A stretch of DNA of 64,000 nucleotides from Kribbella sindirgiensis (lineage in GTDB: Bacteria; Actinomycetota; Actinomycetes; Propionibacteriales; Kribbellaceae): the NCBI RefSeq assembly GCF_004331435.1, contig NZ_SJKA01000021.1, forward strand, positions 1 to 64,000, in the 5' to 3' direction. The notes beneath the pieces are model-generated. The model saw only the letters and a program-made list of their open reading frames with translations, did no database searches and was not told the DNA's origin. Each line of letters begins with the position of its first letter. The first letter of the stretch is position 1. Shown one piece after another: positions 17,650 to 26,139 of the stretch. The translations under genes were made by a program, and so were the position numbers.

Positions 17650-19908
17650 TCAGAGCCCGGCGTGGAAGGTTCGGTTCACGACGTCCAGTTGCTGTTCGCG
17701 GGTCAGCCTGACGAAGTTGACGGCGTACCCGGACACGCGAACGGTGAGCGAAGGGTACTTGTCCGGATGTTCCATTGCGTCGAGCAACGTCTCGCGATTC
17801 AGCACGTTGACGTTCAGGTGGAACCCGCCGACGTCCATGTAGCTGTCCAGGACGCCGGCCAGGTTGGCGATCTGCTCGGATCGCGTCCGCCCGAGTCCGG
17901 CCGGTGTGATCGACGACGTGAGCGAGATGCCGTCGCGCGCGTCGTCGTACGGCAGCTTGGCGACGCTGAGCGCGGCGGTGAGCATCCCGTGGTGGTCGCG
18001 GCCGTTCATCGGATTCGCTCCGGGTGCGAACGGTTCGCCCGCCCGTCGGCCGTCCGGGGTGTTACCGGTGTTCTTGCCGTAGACAACGTTCGAGGTGATG
18101 GTCAGGACGGACTGGGTCGGCTCGGCGCCGCGGTAGGTGTGCTGGGCGCGGACCTTGGCCATGAACGTCTGCACCAGGTGTACGGCGATGTCGTCCACGC
18201 GGTCGTCGTCGTTGCCGAAGGTGGGAAAGTCCCCTTCGGTGACATAGTCCACCACCAGGCCGCGGTCGTCCCGGACCGGCCGGACCTTCGCGTGCTTGAT
18301 CGCGGACAACGAGTCCGCCGTGACCGACAGGCCGGCGATGCCGCACGCCATGGTCCGGTGCACCGGGTAGTGGTGCAGCGCCATCTCGAGTCGTTCGTAG
18401 GCGTACTTGTCGTGCATGTAGTGGATGACGTTGAGCGCGTCGACGTAGGTTCGCGCGAGCCAGTCCATCATGGTGCCGAGACGGTCGAGTACGTCGTCGT
18501 ACCGCAGGACCTCGCCGGTGACCGGTCGGGCAGCGGTGGCGATCTGCGCACCGCTGATCTCGTCGCGGCCGCCGTTGATCGCGTACAGCAGCGCCTTGGC
18601 GAGGTTCACCCGGGCACCGAAGTACTGCATCGCCTCGCCGACCGGCGCGGCCGAGACGCAGCAGGCGATCGCGGCGTCGTCGCCGTACCGCGACCGCAGC
18701 AGCTCGTCGCTCTCGTACTGGATCGAGCTGGTGTCGAGCGAGACCTGGGCAGCGAATTCCTTGAACCCGGCCGGCAGCTCCGGTGACCACAGCACGGTCA
18801 GGTTCGGTTCGGGCGCGGGGCCGAGGTTGTACAGCGTCTGCAGGAACCGGAAGGAGCTGCGGGTGACCAGCGGCCGGCCGTCCGCGCCGATTCCCCCGAT
18901 GCTTTCGGTCACCCAGGTCGGGTCGCCGGAGAACAGGGCGTCGTACTGCGGGGTCCGCAGGAACCGGATGATCCGGAGTTTCACCACGAGCTGGTCGACG
19001 AGCTCCTGCGCTTCGCTCTCGTCGATGACGCCGGCGTCCAGGTCGCGTTGCAGGTAGATGTCCAGGAACGTCGACGTCCGCCCGAGCGACATCGCGGCGC
19101 CGTTCTGTTCCTTGGTGGCGGCGAGGTAGGCCAGGTACAGCCACTGGACGGCCTCGCGTGCGGTGGCCGCGGGGCGCATCACGTCGAAACCGTAGGAGGC
19201 GGCCATCTCGGCCAGTTCCCGCAGCGCCCTGATCTGCTCCGACAGCTCCTCGCGGTCCCGGATCACGTCGGCGGTCGAGCGCCGCTCGTCGAGCGCGGCC
19301 TTGATCTGCTCGCGTTCCCCGATCAGCCGTGCGACGCCGTACAGCGGGACGCGGCGGTAGTCGCCGATGATCCGGCCGCGGCCGTACCCGTCGGGCAGAC
19401 CGGTGATGATCGCCGCCTTGCGGGCCGCGCGGATCTGCGGGGTGTACGCGTCGAACACACCGTCGTTGTGGGTCTTGCGGTAGGTGCTGAAGATCCGCCG
19501 TACCGATGGATCGAGCTCACGGCCGTACGCCTGCAGGCTGTCCTCCACCATCCGCAACCCGCCGTACGGCATGATCGCCCGCCGGAGCGGGGCGTCGGTC
19601 TGCAGACCGACGATCACCTCGGCGTCGCGGTCGATGTAGCCCGGCTGGTGGCTGGTGATCGTCGAGGGCGTGACCGCGTCGACGTCCAGAATGCCGCGCT
19701 CGCGCTCGGCCGGGAACAACGCGGACACGGTGGACCACACCCGCAGCGTCCGGTCGGTGGCCGGCAGCAGGAAAGAGCTGTCACCCAGGTACGGGGTGAA
19801 GTTGTGCCGAATGAAATCGGGTACGTCGATGTGCTCCCGCCACCTGCTCCCTCCGAAGGACCGCCACGCCTCGTCTGTCCTGGGCTGTTGCTCGATGGTG
19901 TCAGTCAT
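17650..19908 (-). CDS. pflB: formate C-acetyltransferase (pyruvate formate-lyase)
   Basis: 752 aa. The adjacent catalytic cysteines are C416-C417 in AIACCVSAAPVG, and the radical glycine is G727 in RVSGYAVNF near the C terminus. YGKNTGNTPDGRRAGEPFAPGANP is the conserved substrate-region loop. The enzyme converts pyruvate and CoA to acetyl-CoA and formate without reducing NAD. ATG follows GAGAGGTC. It is downstream of the hibernation factor gene by 95 bases and upstream of pflA. The gene is expected to be useful only at low oxygen, which fits the DosR-like sites upstream of the unit. Confidence 0.95.
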   Translation of the reverse strand: MTDTIEQQPRTDEAWRSFGGSRWREHIDVPDFIRHNFTPYLGDSSFLLPATDRTLRVWSTVSALFPAERERGILDVDAVTPSTITSHQPGYIDRDAEVIVGLQTDAPLRRAIMPYGGLRMVEDSLQAYGRELDPSVRRIFSTYRKTHNDGVFDAYTPQIRAARKAAIITGLPDGYGRGRIIGDYRRVPLYGVARLIGEREQIKAALDERRSTADVIRDREELSEQIRALRELAEMAASYGFDVMRPAATAREAVQWLYLAYLAATKEQNGAAMSLGRTSTFLDIYLQRDLDAGVIDESEAQELVDQLVVKLRIIRFLRTPQYDALFSGDPTWVTESIGGIGADGRPLVTRSSFRFLQTLYNLGPAPEPNLTVLWSPELPAGFKEFAAQVSLDTSSIQYESDELLRSRYGDDAAIACCVSAAPVGEAMQYFGARVNLAKALLYAINGGRDEISGAQIATAARPVTGEVLRYDDVLDRLGTMMDWLARTYVDALNVIHYMHDKYAYERLEMALHHYPVHRTMACGIAGLSVTADSLSAIKHAKVRPVRDDRGLVVDYVTEGDFPTFGNDDDRVDDIAVHLVQTFMAKVRAQHTYRGAEPTQSVLTITSNVVYGKNTGNTPDGRRAGEPFAPGANPMNGRDHHGMLTAALSVAKLPYDDARDGISLTSSITPAGLGRTRSEQIANLAGVLDSYMDVGGFHLNVNVLNRETLLDAMEHPDKYPSLTVRVSGYAVNFVRLTREQQLDVVNRTFHAGL

Positions 19909-20003
19909 GACCTCTCACCCGTTGTCGTCAGCTGTCGGATTCAGACTCCGCGACAGCGACCCACCGCCCGTAGAGCCGAAAGACCCACCGTCGCGTCCAT
20001 CGG

Positions 20004-20759
20004 TCACCAGCCGCGCCCCGGGAGCGTCGTCGAGGTCGACGACGGCAGGATCAGGCCGAGCCGGGAGTCGTGGCGCACGTAGAGGACATGGCCACGGCGC
20101 CGGTCCGGGTCGCGGTAGAACACGAACGGTTCGTGCCCGGCACGGAGGCGTTCCCTGGCTTCCGCGAGGGTGAGCACCGGGACGCCGGTGGGGCCGAGCA
20201 CGGCGTATCCGTCGTCGTCCGTGCGGTACGTCAGCGCGTCCGCGCCGTCGGTCCCGGTGAAGAGGTAGAAGTTGTGGTCGAGCAGGTCCATCTCATAGGC
20301 CGCCTCGTCGGGCGTCAGCGGTTCGAGGGCGAAGGTCTTGCGCCGGATCACCGGGCGATCGCCGGAGACCGGTCGTGGCGGTTCCGGTGCGCCGCCGTGC
20401 CGCCATTCGTGCTCGGTGGCGACGGCAAGCCATCGGTGCCGCGTGCGGGTCCGGGCACGGAGCTGGATCAGTTGGCGCTGCAGGCGGTCCACGACGAGAT
20501 CGGCTGCCTCCTGGAGTTCGGTGGCGTCGACGCGGGCGCGCACCGGCGTACCGTTCACGTCGACGGACACCTCGGCGCGGGCGGGGTGCTCGAGCGCCGG
20601 GTTCGGCTCGTAGGTGAGCGTGACGTGTACGTGCAGGACCCGGGCGGAGACCTTCGCGAGCACCTGCTCGATCCGTCGGAGCGCGTAGGCGGCGGCGCCG
20701 CGTGGAACGGTACCCCGCGCCGTGTACTGGATCGGGACATCGTTCGGTTGCGTGGTCAT
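20004..20759 (-). CDS. ribosome hibernation factor, long HPF/RafH-like with two C-terminal modules
   Basis: 251 aa from ATG 20759 after CAGGAGGGTTCGA. Residues 1-115 resemble the S30AE/HPF N domain (IQYTARGTVPRGAAAYALRRIEQVL, LEHPARAEVSVDVNG). Residues about 140-185 are a typical S30EA C-terminal module (VIRRKTFALEPLTPDEAAYEMDLLDHNFYLFTG). Residues about 195-240 look like a second, diverged copy (LTLAEARERLRAGHEPFVFYRD..RGHVLYVRHDSRLGLILP). Mycobacterial RafH, a DosR-regulated ribosome-stabilising factor of hypoxia, has similar length. It probably protects ribosomes during dormancy. It is first in a likely operon with pflB-pflA. Confidence 0.85.
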   Translation of the reverse strand: MTTQPNDVPIQYTARGTVPRGAAAYALRRIEQVLAKVSARVLHVHVTLTYEPNPALEHPARAEVSVDVNGTPVRARVDATELQEAADLVVDRLQRQLIQLRARTRTRHRWLAVATEHEWRHGGAPEPPRPVSGDRPVIRRKTFALEPLTPDEAAYEMDLLDHNFYLFTGTDGADALTYRTDDDGYAVLGPTGVPVLTLAEARERLRAGHEPFVFYRDPDRRRGHVLYVRHDSRLGLILPSSTSTTLPGRGW

Positions 20760-20819
20760 TCGAACCCTCCTGAGAGTTGGCTGCCACTACCAGCCTCCGT
20801 CTCGGACGCATCCACAGAA

Positions 20820-20833
20820 GGGTCCTGTGTCAC
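20820..20833. promoter_or_regulatory. weak DosR-like half-matching site
   Basis: GGGTCCTGTGTCAC matches 9 of 14 positions of the GGGACTTTGGTCCC-type box. It lies 61 bases upstream of the hibernation factor start and could be a secondary site beside the stronger one at 20872. Confidence 0.3.
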
Positions 20834-20871
20834 TCGGGAACCGGACCTTCACCCGGGACAGGGCCCGGTGT

Positions 20872-20891
20872 TTCGGGACTTTGGACCCTGA
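20872..20891. promoter_or_regulatory. DosR/DevR-like box
   Basis: TTCGGGACTTTGGACCCTGA resembles the mycobacterial DosR consensus TTSGGGACTWWAGTCCCSAA, palindromic around the centre. It lies in the divergent region between the hibernation factor/pflB operon (minus) and the 86-aa gene (plus, 34 bases downstream). Consensus knowledge is established; its use here is inference. Confidence 0.6.
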
Positions 20892-20925
20892 CCTGACGGT
20901 CGGGAGACGGCGTTCCATAGCTGGC

Positions 20926-21186
20926 GTGAGAACTCTCGTGGACCCCAAGGACACCGTCGCACTGCAGACCCGCCTGCGGCACCTCGCGGAGCAGTTGTCG
21001 CTCGAGTACGCCGGTTCTGTCGCGCCCGGCCGGGTGCTTCGGCTGGTGTTCACGACCGGGCACCGTCTGCGTCGCCAGGGTTACGGCTGTGAAGACCTCC
21101 TGCGCGTCACCAAGTCCAGCGTTCGCGCCGACCTGACCACGCTCATCGGCGCCGGCCTGTCGGCACGCAGCCTCGCCACCGCCTGA
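20926..21186 (+). CDS. small protein, three-helical-bundle-like
   Basis: 86 aa from GTG 20926. Helical, basic; the order LRHLAEQLSLEYAGSVAPGRVLRLVFTTG resembles the actinobacterial three-helical-bundle dimerisation domain found at the N terminus of some arsenate reductases. No catalytic motif. A DosR-like box ends 34 bases upstream, so it may be induced at low oxygen together with the divergent hibernation operon. Function unknown. Confidence 0.6.
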   Translation: MRTLVDPKDTVALQTRLRHLAEQLSLEYAGSVAPGRVLRLVFTTGHRLRRQGYGCEDLLRVTKSSVRADLTTLIGAGLSARSLATA

Positions 21187-21189
21187 CTG

Positions 21190-22776
21190 TCAGTAACCGA
21201 AGTCGCGGCGCGCCAGGCCTGCGAAGCCGGCGGTGAGTACCGCGGCGGCGAGCGCGCTCATGATGAGGAGCGGCGGTGCGGTGACGGTGTCGAGCGGGGC
21301 CTGCGGGAGGTGGACGAAGGGCGACGCCTGCCGGCTCCAGTCGGGCAGGTTGAAGGAATCGGCGAACATGGCGACCACCGCGCAGTACCCGACGAAGGTC
21401 CAGGCGACCGAGGCCGCGGCGCGGGGAAGCCATCCGATGGCCAGGACGGCGACCGCGACGAGAAGCCATACCGCGGGTAGTTGGACGAGAGCGACGCCGG
21501 CCAGGCGGAGGGCCTGGGCTGGGTCGGAGATCGCGATGCCGTAGGCGAGTCCGTGCCCAAGTCCGGCCGCGGCGACAGCCACCGCGCTTCCTGCGAGCGT
21601 GACGGTGACGTGGCCGCCGAGCCACGCCCGGCGGCTGACCCGGGTCGCAAGCACCGGTTCGGCGCGTCCGGACGTCTCCTCGTGCCGGGCCCGCATCGCT
21701 CCGGCCACTGCTGACGCTCCGGCGAGCAGCGCGCTGATCAGGATCACCAGAGCGAGGTACGAGTTGACGACCTCGGCCGCACCTCCGGGCAGGTACTGCG
21801 CGATCTCCGGGTTGTCGGCGACGTACTCCTCGACGGAGTCGGCGAACGAGCCGTAGGCGATGCCGAGCACCAGCAGCCCCGCGGTCCAGCCGATGATCGA
21901 GCCGCGCTGGAGGCGCCAACCGAGCCCGATCGGCGATCGCAACGCCCACGAAGCGGTCGCGCGGCCCGGCCGGTAGGGCAACAGGCCGTCGCCGAAGTCA
22001 CGCCGGTCCAGCAGGATCAGGGCGACGCGCACGAGTACGGCGCCGGCCGCGAGCGGGAGCACCAGCGGCCACCACCGGTCGCCCGCGTACGGGAAGGTGC
22101 GTTGTCCCCAGCCGATCGGGGACAGCCACGACCAGACCGGGTTGCCGATGTCACCGGCCGCGCGCAGCACGAACGCCGTACCGATCGCGATGCCGACAGC
22201 GCCGTACACCGACCGGGGATTCTCGAACACCTGCACCGCCACCGCGGTCATCGCGGCGAAGGCGATCCCGGCACCGGCGGCCGCGGCGCCGAGCAGGACC
22301 GATCCGGCCACCGGCAACCCGGTGCCGGCGGCGGCCCCGAAGACCACGATCGCGACGGCGAGGTCGGCGATGCCTGCCACGCACAGCGCGGCGACCAGGG
22401 GAGCGTGGCGGCCCGTCCGGGTCGATCTGATCAGCTCTCCGCGGCCGGTCTCCTCGTCGGTACGGGTGTGCCGGCCGACCAGGAACATGTTCATCAGGCC
22501 GACGAGGATCGCGAGGAACCCGAAGATCTCGAAGACGACCTCGCCGCCGATCGTGTCGAGCAGCCGCTCGGGCCCGCTCATCGCGAGCAGCGCGGCGTTG
22601 CCGGTCATGGTCGCCCGCAGCTTGGCGAGAGCTTCCGGGGTGCCGTACAGGTCCTGGCTGCCGACCGACTGGTAGCCGACCAGCAGTCCGGAGCCGATCA
22701 GCCACCAGGGGAGGCCGCGACGCTCCTGCCGCAGCATGAAGCGCACCAAGATGCCTGCGCCCGCGGTGGTGGTCAC
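21190..22776 (-). CDS. ABC-2 type permease, large polyketide-exporter-like
   Basis: 528 aa from GTG 22776, which overlaps the ATPase stop (GTGA), so translation is coupled. About 12 membrane helices in two similar halves, each beginning with a soluble stretch (RHTRTDEETGRGELIRSTRTGRH and RARHEETSGRAEPVLATRVSRR); these repeated ETGRxE motifs are typical of large ABC exporter permeases annotated as polyketide/antibiotic exporters. Probably exports a hydrophobic compound or lipid. The cognate ATPase lies immediately upstream. Confidence 0.85.
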   Translation of the reverse strand: MTTTAGAGILVRFMLRQERRGLPWWLIGSGLLVGYQSVGSQDLYGTPEALAKLRATMTGNAALLAMSGPERLLDTIGGEVVFEIFGFLAILVGLMNMFLVGRHTRTDEETGRGELIRSTRTGRHAPLVAALCVAGIADLAVAIVVFGAAAGTGLPVAGSVLLGAAAAGAGIAFAAMTAVAVQVFENPRSVYGAVGIAIGTAFVLRAAGDIGNPVWSWLSPIGWGQRTFPYAGDRWWPLVLPLAAGAVLVRVALILLDRRDFGDGLLPYRPGRATASWALRSPIGLGWRLQRGSIIGWTAGLLVLGIAYGSFADSVEEYVADNPEIAQYLPGGAAEVVNSYLALVILISALLAGASAVAGAMRARHEETSGRAEPVLATRVSRRAWLGGHVTVTLAGSAVAVAAAGLGHGLAYGIAISDPAQALRLAGVALVQLPAVWLLVAVAVLAIGWLPRAAASVAWTFVGYCAVVAMFADSFNLPDWSRQASPFVHLPQAPLDTVTAPPLLIMSALAAAVLTAGFAGLARRDFGY

Positions 22777-23666
22777 GACTTGTCCGCGCCGTCGTAGTGG
22801 CGCAGGAACAGTTCCTCCAGGGTCGGCGGCGTGCTGGTGAGGCTTCGTACGCCGAGGCCGGACAGGTGCCGCACCGCCTCGTCCAGGTGCGCGGTGTCCA
22901 CGTCGAACACCGCGTGCCTGCCGTCGACGGTGAGGTCGTGAATGCCGGTCAGCCCGGTGATGCCGTCCAGCGGGCGGAAGGTCTCGACCGAGATCGACGT
23001 CCGGGTCAGGTGCCGGAGTTCGGTCAACGTGCCGGACTCGACGATCCTGCCGAGCCGGATGATGCTGACCCGGTCGCACAGCGCCTCGACCTCGGCGAGG
23101 ATGTGACTGGACAACAGAACGGTCCGGCCCTCGGCCTTCACCTCCTCGATGCACCGCTGGAACTCCGCCTCCATCAGCGGATCCAGGCCGGACGTCGGCT
23201 CGTCCAGCAGCAGCAACTCGGCGTCGGACGTCAGCGCGGCGATCAGGCCGACCTTCTGCCGGTTGCCCTTGGAATAGGTCGAGGCCTTCTTCCGCGGGTC
23301 GAGGTCGAACCGCTCCAGGAGGTCGTCACGGCGGCGCCGGTCGAGCCCGCCGCGTAACCGGGCCATCAGATCGATCACCTCGCCTCCGGTGATCGCCGGC
23401 CACAAGGTGACGTCGCCCGGCACGTACGCGAGCCGCGCGCGCAGTGCGACGCCGTCGGCCCACGGATCGCCGCCGAGGAGACGGACCGTCCCGGCGTCGG
23501 CGCGCAGCAACCCGAGCAGAACCCGGATCGTGGTGGTCTTACCCGAGCCGTTCGGTCCGAGGAAGCCGTGGACCTCGCCGGTTCGTACGTCGAGGTCGAG
23601 CTCGTCCAGGGCCCTGGTCGTCCCGAAGGTCTTGACCAGACCGGTCAGCGAGATCGCGGACGTCAT
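22773..23666 (-). CDS. ABC transporter ATP-binding protein
   Basis: 297 aa from ATG 23666 (MTSAISLTGLVKTFG); longer in-frame sequence upstream is arginine/proline-rich and unlike the family. Walker A GPNGSGKTT (about 36-44), signature YSKGNRQKVGLIAAL (normally LSGGQ, here diverged as in the DrrA/CcmA exporter group), Walker B LLLLDEPTSGLD and the H-loop SSHIL are present. The C-terminal 80 residues form the DrrA-type extension. It energises the coupled permease at 21190-22776. Confidence 0.92.
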   Translation of the reverse strand: MTSAISLTGLVKTFGTTRALDELDLDVRTGEVHGFLGPNGSGKTTTIRVLLGLLRADAGTVRLLGGDPWADGVALRARLAYVPGDVTLWPAITGGEVIDLMARLRGGLDRRRRDDLLERFDLDPRKKASTYSKGNRQKVGLIAALTSDAELLLLDEPTSGLDPLMEAEFQRCIEEVKAEGRTVLLSSHILAEVEALCDRVSIIRLGRIVESGTLTELRHLTRTSISVETFRPLDGITGLTGIHDLTVDGRHAVFDVDTAHLDEAVRHLSGLGVRSLTSTPPTLEELFLRHYDGADKS

Positions 23667-23779
23667 CGGTGTCGTCCCACACAACGCGGCATCGGGGCCT
23701 CCCCAGTCGGTGAACAGCCGTCCAGTACGACGATCCGCGGCGCCCCGGGCACCGGCAAGGGCGCTTGGTCCCGATCCCG

Positions 23780-23799
23780 CCGGGACCTTCGGGTCCCGG
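23780..23799. other. 8-bp GC hairpin with TTCG tetraloop
   Basis: CCGGGACC-TTCG-GGTCCCGG is a perfect, very stable stem-loop in the 280-base divergent region before the 228-aa protein gene. There is no T-run on either side, so it is not a typical terminator. It could be an RNA leader structure. Confidence 0.5.
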
Positions 23800-23946
23800 G
23801 CCCGCCGCCGACCCGCCGGCCGGCGCCCCGATCCGGAGCCGGTCGGCCCTGCTCCGGATTCGTCGACCGCGCGAAGCTCGGGGCGAGATATCGATCGGCT
23901 CCGGCGGGTGCGACCGGCACGCGCGGGGCCCGGGGGGAGACAGACC

Positions 23947-24633
23947 ATGACCATCCCGAAGTACCCAGGTTCAGGTACCGGTTCGCCTGCCGGTAGCACT
24001 GGTCCGGGCGGACCGCCGAACCCGCGAAAGGCGTGGCCGTTCGTCGCGGTCGCACTCGCGGCGGTGGCCCTGCTCGCCGTGTTCGTGGGGGCCGCACTCA
24101 CCGTCGGCGGCGACGGTCCGAGGCCCGGGCCGACACCGACGACGGTCGGCCCGACGTACTCGCACTCTCCCGATCCGGCTGTACCCAGCGGGGAGATCTG
24201 GCAATGGGCGCTGGGCCGCAACCTGTGGACGGATCCCGGCCTCGCGGCGTACGCCGAGGACCTCGGCACCGACTGGGGTGATCCGGGGACCGACGCCAAC
24301 GTTCACTCGCGAGGGTTCCAACTCACCGCCGACAGTTCGGGCACTGTCACAGCCGTGACTCTCTACAACGACGAATCCGCGCTCGGCTACCCAGCCGGGG
24401 AGACCAGCTTCAGCGCCTACCAGGGTTCGCTGCCGATGGGTCTGACCTGGAACACGACGGCAACCGACCTCGGCGTCGTCTACGGCGCGGCAAACCAGAC
24501 CGGCGGCTACGGAACCGAGATCGCCTTCACCTACGTCACTCCTGGCGGCGAGCAGGTCAGGCTCTCCTTCGCCGCCCGCCACGAGCGGGACCTCCCGGGC
24601 TCACCGATCCACAGCATCACCGTGAGCCGCTGA
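23947..24633 (+). CDS. membrane-anchored hypothetical protein
   Basis: 228 aa from ATG 23947, after GGGGGGAGACAGACC. The N-terminal 27 residues are Gly/Pro-rich and cytoplasmic, one membrane helix follows (AWPFVAVALAAVALLAVFVGAAL), then a Pro/Thr linker and an extracytoplasmic domain of about 150 residues (SGEIWQWALGRNLWTD..TAVTLYNDESALGYP..GLTWNTTATDLGVVYG) without a recognised family. The architecture resembles accessory proteins beside actinobacterial Ser/Thr kinases; the next gene is such a kinase, 116 bases on. Confidence 0.7.
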   Translation: MTIPKYPGSGTGSPAGSTGPGGPPNPRKAWPFVAVALAAVALLAVFVGAALTVGGDGPRPGPTPTTVGPTYSHSPDPAVPSGEIWQWALGRNLWTDPGLAAYAEDLGTDWGDPGTDANVHSRGFQLTADSSGTVTAVTLYNDESALGYPAGETSFSAYQGSLPMGLTWNTTATDLGVVYGAANQTGGYGTEIAFTYVTPGGEQVRLSFAARHERDLPGSPIHSITVSR

Positions 24634-24749
24634 CGAACGAAGCTCGGCGCTCTTTCGCCCAGGTCAGGTGTGGGTTGATCTGGGGGATAGCCTGGCGGTC
24701 GGGTCATGGAGTGCGGTTGCCGGTGGAACGGCAGGGGTACGGGAGTGGG

Positions 24750-26060
24750 ATGCTGGTCGCGGAGCGGTACCGGTTGGGCGCGTCCTTGGGGCGGGGCGGC
24801 ATGGGGGAGGTCTACCGGGCGACGGACGAGACGCTGGGGCGCGAGGTCGCGGTCAAGCTGATGCTCCGGTCGGGGGAGAACACCTCGGCGGTGGAGCGGT
24901 TCCAGCGGGAGGCGCGGGCCGCCGCGCGGCTGACCGATCCGCACATCGTGGCCGTGTACGACTTCGGGCAGTACGACGGCACGTTCTACCTGGTGATGGA
25001 GCTCGTCGAGGGCCGGTCGGTCGCGGCGGAGCTGGCCGAGAGCGGCTCGCTGCCGTGGGAGCGCGCGATCACGATCGTCGAGCAGGCCGCGGCCGGGCTT
25101 GCCGCCGCGCACGCGCAGAACGTCGTACACCGTGACATCAAGCCCAGCAACCTGCTGGTCGCGGCCGACGGCACCGTGAAGGTCGCGGACTTCGGGATCG
25201 CCCATCTGCCCGGGGCCGAGACCAAGGAGCTGACGGTCACCGGGGAGATCCTCGGTAGCCCGCACTACCTGTCGCCCGAGCGCGCCAGAGGTCTGCACGG
25301 CGGCCCGGAGTCGGACGTGTACGCGCTGGGCTGCGTGCTGTACCAGTTGGTCACCGGGCGTCCGCCGTTCGTCGGCGACCACCCGACCGCGGTGCTCTAC
25401 CAGCACGTCGACACACCACCGATCCCGCCCGCTCAGCTCCGTCCGGAGCTGGCCGGCGCCTACGACGGCGTACTGCTGCGGATGCTCGCAAAGGCGCCAG
25501 ACGACCGTCCGACGGCTGAACAACTCACGGTCATGTCCCTCGCGGCAGAGCTGTTTCCCACGGTCCCGCTCCCCGCCGAACCACCGGACGAGCCGGGCAC
25601 CGTCCCACTGGTCGTTCAGCCGGCCGGCCGCAGAAAATCGCTCCTGATCGCCGCCGCTGCCGTACTCGTCCTGGCCGGCGCGATCGCGGCCGGCATCGTC
25701 CTGCGCAACGCCGGAGACAACCTGCCGCCCACTGTCGACGTCGGCCCACGCCCTAGTACCAGCGCCCCGGCCCCTGCACCGACGACCGCACCAACCGCCA
25801 CCGAGCCCACGCAGGGCGGCGAAACGACGCGGATCACCCCGTCCACCACACCTTCGGACACCCCGAGCCCCACCCCGACCACACCCACACCAACTCCCAC
25901 GCCGACACCCACACCAACACCAACACCGACGCCTTCCCCGACCCCAACCAAGACGTCGACGTCCCCCACCCCGTCGTCGACACCGACATCGACTCCCTCC
26001 CCCTCGCCGACCCCGAAGACCACCAACACCCCCTCACCGTCATCCACCCCGACCCCGTAA
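24750..26060 (+). CDS. transmembrane Ser/Thr protein kinase (PknB type) with Thr-Pro-rich tail
   Basis: 436 aa from ATG 24750; the earlier frame start adds unrelated residues before the conserved RYRLGASLGRGGMGEVYRA. Kinase domain 7-270: glycine loop GRGGMGEV, K36 in VAVK, catalytic HRDIKPSN, DFG, activation segment GSPHYLSPE. A single membrane helix near 292-315 (LLIAAAAVLVLAGAIAAGIVL) is followed by about 115 extracellular residues with long TP repeats, without PASTA sensor domains. It probably phosphorylates cytoplasmic targets in response to an envelope signal. The repeat tail may be a spacer through the cell wall. Confidence 0.92.
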   Translation: MLVAERYRLGASLGRGGMGEVYRATDETLGREVAVKLMLRSGENTSAVERFQREARAAARLTDPHIVAVYDFGQYDGTFYLVMELVEGRSVAAELAESGSLPWERAITIVEQAAAGLAAAHAQNVVHRDIKPSNLLVAADGTVKVADFGIAHLPGAETKELTVTGEILGSPHYLSPERARGLHGGPESDVYALGCVLYQLVTGRPPFVGDHPTAVLYQHVDTPPIPPAQLRPELAGAYDGVLLRMLAKAPDDRPTAEQLTVMSLAAELFPTVPLPAEPPDEPGTVPLVVQPAGRRKSLLIAAAAVLVLAGAIAAGIVLRNAGDNLPPTVDVGPRPSTSAPAPAPTTAPTATEPTQGGETTRITPSTTPSDTPSPTPTTPTPTPTPTPTPTPTPTPSPTPTKTSTSPTPSSTPTSTPSPSPTPKTTNTPSPSSTPTP

Positions 26061-26139
26061 TCGCCAGCGGTGGCCGGGACGTGTTCGTCTCGGTCCTTGG
26101 CGGCGCGGTTTGCGATGGTGACTACAGCTGGGCCGAGCA

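Noticed and set aside
23782..23797. GGGACC..GGTCCC read as a DosR box
   Set aside because: Spacing is 16 and not 14 bases and it is a perfect stem with a TTCG loop, so a hairpin explains it better.
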